13,647 nt of DNA, taken from NCBI GenBank assembly GCA_036495195.1, contig DASXNH010000148.1, forward strand, positions 1-13,647, read 5' to 3'. The number at the start of each line of letters is the position of its first letter. Position 1 is the stretch's first letter. A program made the position numbers and the translations under genes. The notes under the pieces were generated by a model that was given only the letters and a program-made list of their open reading frames with translations, did not search any database and was not told where the DNA came from. Shown here in pieces: positions 7,689-13,462 of the stretch. This stretch comes from Palsa-872 sp036495195 (lineage in GTDB: Bacteria; Chloroflexota; Dormibacteria; Dormibacterales; Dormibacteraceae).

Positions 7689-7694
7689 TATAAT
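7689..7694 (+). promoter_or_regulatory. Consensus -10 box (TATAAT) of the rpsO promoter
   Basis: A perfect TATAAT stands in an otherwise GC-rich spacer, preceded by TGGG (one base from an extended -10). I see no good -35 at 16-18 bases upstream; the nearest TTGACA-like string (CTGTCA, 7671-7676) is too close. The expected transcription start is about 7701, only a few bases before the rpsO TTG at 7706, so the mRNA would be almost leaderless. Confidence 0.7.
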
Positions 7695-7705
7695 TCGTAT
7701 TCGGT

Positions 7706-7975
7706 TTGGCAATAGAGACAGAAGTCAAGGGCAAGCTGATAGCGGAGCATAGGCGCGCTGAGAAGGACACGGGTTCACCCGAGGTCCAGATCGCGCTGTC
7801 CACAACCCGCATTCGGGAGCTGACCGAGCACCTGAAAACGCACGCCAAGGACCACCACTCGCGCCGCGGCCTTCTCCTCCTGGTTGGCAAGCAACGGCGT
7901 CTGCTGAACTACCTGCGAGGCACGGACATCGAGCGCTATCGCGCACTCGTCGCCAAGCTCGGAATCAGGAGATAA
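7706..7975 (+). CDS. rpsO: 30S ribosomal protein S15
   Basis: Primary 16S rRNA-binding protein of the small-subunit platform. At 89 residues it is exactly family size. Signature blocks are DTGSPEVQIALSTTRIRELT (21-40) and DHHSRRGLLLLVGKQRRLLN (49-68), ending in the basic LGIRR. The start is TTG at 7706: no ATG or GTG is available, and the N-terminus MAIETEVKG fits the family. No ribosome-binding site precedes it; TATAAT lies 12 bases upstream, so the message is predicted leaderless or nearly so. It is followed by a 188-nt structured spacer and pnp, the widely conserved rpsO-pnp pairing. Confidence 0.97.
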   Translation: MAIETEVKGKLIAEHRRAEKDTGSPEVQIALSTTRIRELTEHLKTHAKDHHSRRGLLLLVGKQRRLLNYLRGTDIERYRALVAKLGIRR

Positions 7976-7980
7976 GCCGG

Positions 7981-8001
7981 GGCTGGGCGCAAAACTCAGC
8001 C
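7981..8001 (+). other. Hairpin just after rpsO
   Basis: GGCTGGG (7981-7987) can pair with CTCAGCC (7995-8001), 7 bp with one G-U, around loop CGCAAAA. The bases after it (AATCAAGTC) contain no T-run, so readthrough into pnp is expected. It may protect or mark the rpsO 3' end after processing. A direct repeat ATCAAGTC follows at 8003-8010 and 8017-8024. Confidence 0.35.
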
Positions 8002-8028
8002 AATCAAGTCGAGCCGATCAAGTCAATC

Positions 8029-8156
8029 GGGAGGACTCCACGCTGGTCGCGCTGGGGTCAGCTCTTAGAAGCTCTCGCTCAGGCCACAGACCTGAGCCGC
8101 AGCTGCTAGGAACCTGACCCAGGGACGCACCTCGGGGATGTCCTCCCAAATGGAGG
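8029..8156 (+). promoter_or_regulatory. Long structured pnp leader with a putative ribosome-binding-site switch
   Basis: Successive pairings make one irregular hairpin. Basal stem GGGAGGAC (8029-8036) with GTCCTCCC (8140-8147), extended by TCC/GGA (8037-8039/8136-8138) past a bulged T8139. Then 8045-8047/8129-8131 and 8049-8051/8126-8128. Then CTGGGGTCAG (8052-8061, one bulged G) with CTGACCCAG (8114-8122). Then CTTAG/CTAGG (8064-8068/8106-8110) and AGCT/AGCT (8070-8073/8101-8104). Last, a perfect apical stem GCTCAGG/CCTGAGC (8077-8083/8091-8097) with loop CCACAGA. That is about 42 pairs by eye. The CCTCC in the basal stem (8142-8146) is also complementary to the pnp ribosome-binding site GGAGG (8152-8156), so the two pairings compete. 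Known parallels are the RNase III-cut pnp leader of E. coli and the Actino-pnp motif; I cannot test membership here. Confidence 0.72.
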
Positions 8157-8163
8157 TATTCGC

Positions 8164-10398
8164 GTGGCAATTGTCACAAAAAACGTAGATGTCGCCGGAA
8201 GGCGTCTTTCGATCGAAACCGGCCGGGTGGCCGAGCAGGCGAACGGGGCGGTGATTCTCCGCCAGGGTGACTCGGTGGTGCTCAGCACCGCAGTGATGTC
8301 GAAGGAGCCGCGGGTGGGAGTCGACTTCTTTCCGCTGACCTGCGACTACGAGGAGAAGCTGTACGCGGTCGGCAAGATCCCCGGTGCTTTCATGCGCCGG
8401 GAGGGCAGGCCGAGCGAGACGGCGATCATCGCCTCACGGCTGACCGACCGCCCGCTGCGGCCGCTGTTCCCGGACATGTTCCGGCTGGACGTGCAGGTCG
8501 TCTCTACGGTTCTCTCGGCTGACCAGGAGAACGACCCGACCATCCTCAGCATCAACGGGGCTTCCACCGCTCTGACCATCTCCAACATCCCCTGGGCAGG
8601 CCCGGTGGGTGCGGTGAGGATGGGGTTGCTCGACGGCGCATTGGTGGTCAATCCGCCGACGTCACGCATGGCTGACTCGGACCTCGACCTCGTCGTCGCC
8701 GGCACCGCCGACGCGATCCTGATGGTGGAGGCTGGGGCCAAGGGCGTCACCGAGAAGACGGTGGTCGACGCGTTGCAGATGGCGCACGAAGCCATCAAAC
8801 AGCTGTGCGCCGCCCAGCTGGAGCTGCAGCAGCAGGTCGGCAAACCCAAGTACCAGTACACACCGCCCGCCTATCCCGAGCAGGTGGTCGAGGTCGTCAG
8901 CGAGTACCTCGCTCTGCGGCTCGACCAGGCGGCGTTCGGCCCCGACAAGGCAGCGCGCGAAGCCGCCACCGATGAGCTGCGCAAGAAGACGATCGCTGAG
9001 CTCGGCGAGCGATTTCCCGAGCACGTCGACATTCTCGGCAAGCTGTTCGACAAGAAGCTCAAGGACCGGGTTCGGGAGCGGATCGTAGAAGAGGGCGTGC
9101 GGATCGACGGTCGTGGTCTCAAGGACGTTCGCGAGATCACGGTCGAAGTCGGGGTACTGCCACGGACGCACGGGTCAGGGCTCTTCACCAGGGGCCAGAC
9201 CCAGGCTCTCACCATTGCCACTCTCGGTTCGATGTCGGACAAGCAGAAGATCGACGGCCTTGGACTCGAAGAGTTCAAGCGCTACATGCACCACTACAAC
9301 TTCCCTCCATTCTCCGTCGGCGAGGCGCGCCCACTGCGCGGCCCCGGCCGTCGTGAGATCGGACACGGTGCGCTCGCGGAGCGTGCGCTGCTGGCGGTCA
9401 TTCCGTCGGTCGACGAGTGGCCGTACACGATGCGGCTGGTCTCCGAGATCCTGAGCTCCAACGGCTCGACCTCGATGGCGTCAGTCTGCGGCTCGACCCT
9501 CTCATTGATGGATGCCGGGGTGCCGATCAAGGCGCCAGTCGCCGGCATCGCGATGGGTCTGGTCACACGCGAGGGCAAATTCGCGGTGCTCACCGACATC
9601 CAGGGCGTCGAGGACAACCTTGGCGACATGGACTTCAAGGTGGCCGGCACCAAAGACGGGATCACCGCGCTCCAGATGGACATCAAGATCAAAGGCCTGC
9701 CACACGAGATCCTGGCGCAGGCCCTCGAGCAGGCACGCGAGGCAAGGCTGTTCGTGCTCGACCGGATGCTGGCAGTGCTGCCGGCGCCACGGGCCGAGCT
9801 GAGCCCATACGCGCCGCGCATCACCACCATCCACATCAACCCCGACAAGATCCGCGACATCATCGGCCCGGGAGGCAAGATGATCCGCAAGATCACCGAG
9901 GAGACCGGAGCCTCCATCGACGTCGAAGACGATGGGAGCGTCTATATCGCAGCGGCCGATCAGGAGGCTGGCCAGAGGGCCATCGACTGGATCAAGGGCC
10001 TGACCGACGAGATCGAGGTCGGCAAGATCTACAAGGGCAAGGTCGTCCGCATCATGCCGTTCGGAGCCTTCGTCGAGGTGCTGCCGAACCAGGACGGACT
10101 GGTCCACATCTCCAAGCTCACCGACCATCGGGTCGAGCGGGTGGAGGAGGTCGCCAACGTGGGCGACGAGATCATGGTCAAGGCGACCGAGGTCGACAGC
10201 CAGGGGCGCCTCAACTTGAGCCGGCAGGCCGCCATCGAAGAGCTGACCGAGAAAGGGCAGCCGATCGAGGAGAAGATCGACAAGGAAGCGATGGCAGTCG
10301 CGCTGGCGTCGCCACCACCGCCACCTCGCGAGGGCGGGTTCAGCGGCGGCAACCGCGGTGGACGCAATGGCGGAGGCGGCGGCCGACCGCGCCGCTAG
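8164..10398 (+). CDS. pnp: Polyribonucleotide nucleotidyltransferase (PNPase)
   Basis: Processive phosphorolytic 3'-5' exoribonuclease, trimeric, a core of RNA decay. 744 residues. Two RNase PH domains (about 10-140 and 314-450 onward) flank the helical linker (about 240-310). The catalytic block LTDIQGVEDNLGDMDFKVAG carries D484, D490 and K492, equivalent to E. coli D486/D492/K494. A KH domain (about 554-615, IIGPGGKMIRKI) and an S1 domain (about 620-690, GKIYKGKVVRIMPFGAFVEV) follow. The tail is a low-complexity PPPPPREGG/GGNRGGRNGGGGG stretch of unknown role, likely disordered. The GTG start has GGAGG at 8152-8156, 7-nt spacing. The unusual leader upstream suggests post-transcriptional autoregulation. 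Confidence 0.98.
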   Translation: MAIVTKNVDVAGRRLSIETGRVAEQANGAVILRQGDSVVLSTAVMSKEPRVGVDFFPLTCDYEEKLYAVGKIPGAFMRREGRPSETAIIASRLTDRPLRPLFPDMFRLDVQVVSTVLSADQENDPTILSINGASTALTISNIPWAGPVGAVRMGLLDGALVVNPPTSRMADSDLDLVVAGTADAILMVEAGAKGVTEKTVVDALQMAHEAIKQLCAAQLELQQQVGKPKYQYTPPAYPEQVVEVVSEYLALRLDQAAFGPDKAAREAATDELRKKTIAELGERFPEHVDILGKLFDKKLKDRVRERIVEEGVRIDGRGLKDVREITVEVGVLPRTHGSGLFTRGQTQALTIATLGSMSDKQKIDGLGLEEFKRYMHHYNFPPFSVGEARPLRGPGRREIGHGALAERALLAVIPSVDEWPYTMRLVSEILSSNGSTSMASVCGSTLSLMDAGVPIKAPVAGIAMGLVTREGKFAVLTDIQGVEDNLGDMDFKVAGTKDGITALQMDIKIKGLPHEILAQALEQAREARLFVLDRMLAVLPAPRAELSPYAPRITTIHINPDKIRDIIGPGGKMIRKITEETGASIDVEDDGSVYIAAADQEAGQRAIDWIKGLTDEIEVGKIYKGKVVRIMPFGAFVEVLPNQDGLVHISKLTDHRVERVEEVANVGDEIMVKATEVDSQGRLNLSRQAAIEELTEKGQPIEEKIDKEAMAVALASPPPPPREGGFSGGNRGGRNGGGGGRPRR

Positions 10399-10463
10399 AA
10401 GCTAATTAACGGGGTGGTTGCCAGCACGGGCGCCCCCACCCGGCTGCGCCCTGGCCGGCGGAG

Positions 10464-10490
10464 CCTCCCTTCCCAGCGAGTGGGGAGGAG
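10464..10490 (+). promoter_or_regulatory. dapB ribosome-binding site within a small hairpin
   Basis: GGGGAGGAG (10482-10490) is a strong ribosome-binding site 5 nt before the ATG at 10496, and it decides the dapB start. CCTCCC (10464-10469) is perfectly complementary to GGGAGG (10483-10488) across a 13-nt loop, so the site could be masked. The rest of the 97-nt pnp-dapB spacer shows no -10 box and no T-run terminator, only a possible GGGTGG/CCACCC pairing after pnp. Confidence 0.4.
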
Positions 10491-10495
10491 CGCGG

Positions 10496-11257
10496 ATGGC
10501 TGACGCCATCCGCGTGGCGGTGACCGGTCACCGGGGCAAGGTCGGCTCCATTCTGGTCCAGGCATTGGCGGCTGAGACTGGGATCGAGTACGTCGGAGGC
10601 GTGGGGACCGGCGACGACCTCGCCGCTTTCTTGAAAGCGAAGCGACCTCATGCCCTGGTCGACTTCACACGGCCATCGGTCGCGCTGCACAACGCGCTGG
10701 TCGCGGTCGCTGCAGGCACCGCACCCGTGGTTGGAACGTCAGGCATTCCTGACGGGGGGGTCGACAAGCTCGAGGCGGCGTGCAAGGCGAACGGGCTGGG
10801 TGGCATCGTCGCGCCGAACTTCGCGATCGGCGCCGTGCTGATGATGCATCTGGCTGAGATCGCCGCCCCTCATTTCGACGCCGTCGAGATCGTCGAGATG
10901 CACAACGCGGCCAAGCTGGACTCGCCGTCGGGCACCGCGTTGTCGACCGCCAAGCGCCTTGCCGCGCGTCGTGGCAGCAAGCCTTTCAGCCATACCAAGG
11001 CGGAGAAGGAAACGTTGGCCGGAACCAGAGGCGGGGAGCAGGGCGGTATCGCCGTGCACAGCGTTCGACTTCCAGGGTTCGTCGCGGACCAGGAAGTGAT
11101 CTTCGGGCTGCCTGGACAGTCGATGACGATCGCGCACCGCACGACGAGCCGCGAAGCTTACGTGCCGGGAGTGCTCCTGGCGATCCGGAGGGTGACGAGC
11201 GAGCCGCGTTTCTATCGCGGCCTCGACCAGCTGCTTGGGCTTGACATCCCCTCCTAA
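10496..11257 (+). CDS. dapB: 4-hydroxy-tetrahydrodipicolinate reductase
   Basis: Reduces the DapA product to tetrahydrodipicolinate with NAD(P)H in lysine/diaminopimelate synthesis. 253 residues, a short form of the family. The nucleotide motif is VAVTGHRGKVGS (8-18 region). The substrate and catalytic block EMHNAAKLDSPSGTA has H136 and K140 in the spacing of E. coli H159/K163, but the usual second His of the HH pair is Asn. C-terminal blocks DQEVIFGLPGQSMTIAHRTTSR and YVPGVLLAIR match DapB. I chose ATG 10496 over an in-frame TTG at 10418 because of the ribosome-binding site at 10482-10490 and because the 26 extra residues are low-complexity and unlike the family. Confidence 0.95.
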   Translation: MADAIRVAVTGHRGKVGSILVQALAAETGIEYVGGVGTGDDLAAFLKAKRPHALVDFTRPSVALHNALVAVAAGTAPVVGTSGIPDGGVDKLEAACKANGLGGIVAPNFAIGAVLMMHLAEIAAPHFDAVEIVEMHNAAKLDSPSGTALSTAKRLAARRGSKPFSHTKAEKETLAGTRGGEQGGIAVHSVRLPGFVADQEVIFGLPGQSMTIAHRTTSREAYVPGVLLAIRRVTSEPRFYRGLDQLLGLDIPS

Positions 11258-11331
11258 CCGGCACACCGGGTCCTGGTCTCCTCGTTCGCCCCTCCAGCCC
11301 TCCGCCTCCGCCGCTCCGGCCTGCATCGACT
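11258..11331 (+). other. C-rich, G-poor spacer between dapB and asd
   Basis: From about 11269 to 11325 the + strand is dominated by C and T with few G (many CCTCC/GCCCCTCC-like runs). That composition is typical of Rho-loading sites, and it precedes an independent asd promoter. No intrinsic terminator is visible. This is a compositional suggestion only. Confidence 0.3.
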
Positions 11332-11337
11332 TAAACT
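11332..11337 (+). promoter_or_regulatory. -10 box (TAAACT) of a leaderless asd promoter
   Basis: TAAACT (TANNNT type) stands in a GC-rich, C-rich spacer and ends 6 bases before the asd GTG at 11344. Transcription starting 7 bases after the box would begin exactly on the start codon. No ribosome-binding site is present before the GTG, and no -35 is recognisable. Confidence 0.55.
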
Positions 11338-11343
11338 GACGTC

Positions 11344-12366
11344 GTGCCTACCTCCAAACGATTAAACGTTGCCGTCGTCGGTGCGACGGGGATGGTGGGC
11401 CAGGCCATGTTGTCGATTCTCGCCGAGCGGAACTTTCCGAGCGCCAACGTCAAGGCGCTGGCCTCCGAGCGCTCGAAGGGCATGAGTGTGCCCTACAACG
11501 GGAGCTCGATAACTCTCGAGACGATTGACGAAAATGCCTTCAAAGGCGTCGACGTCGCGCTGTTCGCGGCGAGCACCGACATCGCGCTGATGTATGGGCC
11601 GATTGCGGCCGAGGCCGGCGCCCTGGTGATCGACAACAGCTCCGCCTGGAGGATGAAGGCGAACGTCCCGCTGGTCGTCCCCGAGGTGAACCGCGAGGAC
11701 ATCCGCGACAACGAGGGCATCATCGCCAACCCAAACTGCTGCGCCGTGCCGCTCACCGTCATCCTGAATCCTGTGAGGAATGCGGTCGGCATCGAGCGGG
11801 TGCTCGTCTCCACCTATCAGTCAGCATCGGGTGCGGGCAGGGCCCTGGTGGAAGAGCTCGAGGATCAGACCAAGGCCATCGCAGAGGGGAAGGAGCCGCA
11901 AGCCGTCGTGTATCCGTACCAGCTCGCACACAACGTGGTTCCCGGCGGTTGGCATCCGGAAGCCGACGGCTACAACGAGGAAGAGGTCAAGATCGTCAAC
12001 GAGACGCGAAAGATCCTCCACATGCCTGAGCTGCGCGTCACTGCGACCTGCGTCCGGGTCCCGGTGCCCGTCGGACATGGAGAGTCGGTGTTTGTCGAGA
12101 CGACGCGAAAGATCTCGGCCGACGAGGCGCGCACGCTGTTTGGCAGCTCGCCAGGCATCATCGTGGAGGACGACCCTCATGCCAAGCTCTACCCGACGCC
12201 GCACCACGTCGCAGGTAAGGACGAGGTGTATGTTGGCCGCATTCGCAACGATCCGTCCTCCAAGAATGGCTTGGCCCTGTGGCTGGTCTCCGACAACTTG
12301 CGCAAGGGCGCAGCGCTGAACGCGGTCCAGATCGCGGAGCACGCAATCGACTTAGGAGTTATATAG
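11344..12366 (+). CDS. asd: Aspartate-semialdehyde dehydrogenase
   Basis: Reduces aspartyl-4-phosphate to aspartate-4-semialdehyde with NADPH, the branch point to lysine/DAP and to threonine/methionine. 340 residues, typical. N-terminal VAVVGATGMVGQ (9-20) binds NADP. ANPNCCAVPLTVILNPV carries the active-site Cys at 132. STYQSASGAGRALVEEL and HNVVPGGWHPEADGYNEEE form the central substrate blocks, and RVPVPVGHGESVFVET carries the catalytic His 245. The GTG start at 11344 has no ribosome-binding site and sits exactly where transcription from the TAAACT box should begin, so leaderless translation is predicted. The neighbouring dapB and dapA use the downstream pathway. Confidence 0.97.
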   Translation: MPTSKRLNVAVVGATGMVGQAMLSILAERNFPSANVKALASERSKGMSVPYNGSSITLETIDENAFKGVDVALFAASTDIALMYGPIAAEAGALVIDNSSAWRMKANVPLVVPEVNREDIRDNEGIIANPNCCAVPLTVILNPVRNAVGIERVLVSTYQSASGAGRALVEELEDQTKAIAEGKEPQAVVYPYQLAHNVVPGGWHPEADGYNEEEVKIVNETRKILHMPELRVTATCVRVPVPVGHGESVFVETTRKISADEARTLFGSSPGIIVEDDPHAKLYPTPHHVAGKDEVYVGRIRNDPSSKNGLALWLVSDNLRKGAALNAVQIAEHAIDLGVI

Positions 12367-12414
12367 CCCCATGACTCTGCGCCCTGCCTGGAGGAAGCCC
12401 CATGAATCTGCGCC
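12366..12414 (+). repeat. Tandem-spaced 18-bp direct repeat after asd
   Basis: GCCCCATGACTCTGCGCC (12366-12383) recurs as GCCCCATGAATCTGCGCC (12397-12414) with one mismatch and a 31-nt period. Between them lies CGCCCTGCCTGGAG (12380-12393), which itself recurs at 12521-12534 as the dapA ribosome-binding region. The spacer thus looks built from partial duplications. Confidence 0.7.
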
Positions 12415-12435
12415 TTCGGCGTCCGATTAATGGGG
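12398..12435 (+). other. Hairpin in the asd-dapA spacer
   Basis: CCCCATGAATC (12398-12408) pairs with GATTAATGGGG (12425-12435) with one mismatch, enclosing an inner stem CGCC-TTC-GGCG (12411-12421). The first repeat copy (CCCCAT at 12367-12372) could compete for the same ATGGGG. No T-run follows, so it could be a U-less terminator, a processing stem or part of a leader structure. Confidence 0.45.
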
Positions 12436-12493
12436 ACCCCTCAAACGAACATGCGATCACAACGACAGGAGTCGATGCAGGATGTCAGGTGAC

Positions 12494-12535
12494 GCCCGGA
12501 ATGAATCCGGGCTTCCTCTCCGCCCTGCCTGGAGA
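12494..12535 (+). promoter_or_regulatory. dapA leader stems and ribosome-binding site
   Basis: A perfect 7-bp stem GCCCGGA/TCCGGGC (12494-12500/12506-12512, loop ATGAA) is followed by a pyrimidine tract. TCTCC (12517-12521) is complementary to GGAGA (12531-12535), the dapA ribosome-binding site 5-6 nt before ATG 12541. CTTCCTC (12512-12518) is also complementary to the upstream GAGGAAG (12391-12397). Alternative folds could hide or free the site. No lysine-riboswitch signature is visible. Confidence 0.35.
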
Positions 12536-12540
12536 ATGAA

Positions 12541-13446
12541 ATGAAAGATTTTGGCCGGCTGCTGACGGCGATGCTCACTCCGTTTACCGTCGATGGCGCT
12601 GTCGACTACCGGGCCGCCGAAAGGCTTGCCTCGTTGCTGGTGGGCGATGGGGCGGACGGCGTGATCGTCTCCGGCACCACCGGAGAATCCCCGACGCTCA
12701 GCGACGACGAGAAGATCGAGCTCCTCAAAGCGATCAAGAAAGCGATCCCCGGCAAGACTGTGATCGCCGGCACCGGCAGCAACGACACCCACCACTCCGT
12801 GAAGCTCTCAGAGCGAGCGATGAACGCCGGCGCCGATGCCCTGCTCGCCGTGGTGCCCTACTACAACAAGCCGCCGCAGGAAGGCATGTATCAGCACTTC
12901 AAGGCGATATCGGAAGTTGGGCCGACGATCATGTACAACATCCAGGGCCGTACGGCGATCAACATGAGCGCGGCAACCACCCTTCGCTGCGCGGAGCTGC
13001 CAGGCATCGTCGGCGTCAAAGAGGCGAGCGGCGACCTTGACCAGATCGGACTTGTCTGCGCCGGGAAGCCGGTGGGATTCAATGTCTGGAGCGGCGACGA
13101 CAGCTGGACGCTCCCTGTAATGACGGCCGGCGGGTACGGCGTGATCTGCGTGGTCTCGCATATCGCCGGGCGATCGATGCGGAAGATGATCGAGGCTCAC
13201 CTCAAGGGAGAGAACGACGTCGCGCGCAAGATCCACGTCGGTCTTCTGCCTGTCATCAAGGCGCTCATGACCACCGCGGCCAACCCCGTGCCCGTCAAGT
13301 CCGTGCTCAACGCAATGGGCTTTCCAGCCGGACCTTTCCGGCTTCCGCTGGTCCCCCTTACCAGGGAGCAGCTCGAGGCCGTGATGCTCACGGTCCGGGA
13401 AGCAGGGGAGCTCATCACGTTCAAGGCGGGCGTCAAAGTCGCTTAG
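12541..13446 (+). CDS. dapA: 4-hydroxy-tetrahydrodipicolinate synthase
   Basis: Class I aldolase condensing pyruvate with aspartate semialdehyde, first committed step of lysine/DAP synthesis. 301 residues. GTTGESPTLSDDEK (45-58) binds pyruvate, VVPYYNKP contains the tyrosine at 108, IMYNIQGRT contains catalytic Y132 and R138, and GIVGVKEASGDL holds the Schiff-base Lys160. The family usually has YNxPGRT; here the Pro is Gln, a minor variation. The start is ATG 12541 with GGAGA at 12531-12535. It is separated from asd by 174 nt of repeats and hairpins, so it is probably regulated apart from asd. Confidence 0.96.
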   Translation: MKDFGRLLTAMLTPFTVDGAVDYRAAERLASLLVGDGADGVIVSGTTGESPTLSDDEKIELLKAIKKAIPGKTVIAGTGSNDTHHSVKLSERAMNAGADALLAVVPYYNKPPQEGMYQHFKAISEVGPTIMYNIQGRTAINMSAATTLRCAELPGIVGVKEASGDLDQIGLVCAGKPVGFNVWSGDDSWTLPVMTAGGYGVICVVSHIAGRSMRKMIEAHLKGENDVARKIHVGLLPVIKALMTTAANPVPVKSVLNAMGFPAGPFRLPLVPLTREQLEAVMLTVREAGELITFKAGVKVA

Positions 13447-13462
13447 CGCACCGCAGCTTCAG

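Noticed and set aside
7976..8028. Intrinsic terminator between rpsO and pnp
   Set aside because: The hairpin at 7981-8001 lacks a T-run, so it is listed only as a structure.
9417..10409. 330-codon alternative frame on the + strand within pnp
   Set aside because: Low-complexity Arg/Gly/Pro/His-rich translation in a shifted frame of pnp, whose KH and S1 domains are clear in the main frame.
10418..10495. N-terminal extension of dapB from TTG 10418
   Set aside because: The extra 26 residues are Pro/Gly/Ala low-complexity and the strong ribosome-binding site at 10482-10490 points to ATG 10496.
12402..12539. 45-codon upstream ORF with GGAGGA 6 nt before its ATG, ending 1 nt before dapA
   Set aside because: Its third-position GC by my count is 24 of 44 codons, lower than expected for coding DNA this GC-rich; it has no lysine codons that would suit a lysine attenuator, and its ATG lies in a hairpin built from a repeat. 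A coupling role cannot be excluded.
12367..12540. Lysine riboswitch before dapA
   Set aside because: The length would fit, but I see none of the conserved purine-rich core elements of the lysine aptamer.
13095..13200. Possible frameshift in dapA or at the dapA-glycosylase junction to explain the missing start
   Set aside because: The dapA frame is intact to a normal C-terminus, and the other two frames between 13395 and 13463 offer no start codon either, so a single indel would not repair it.
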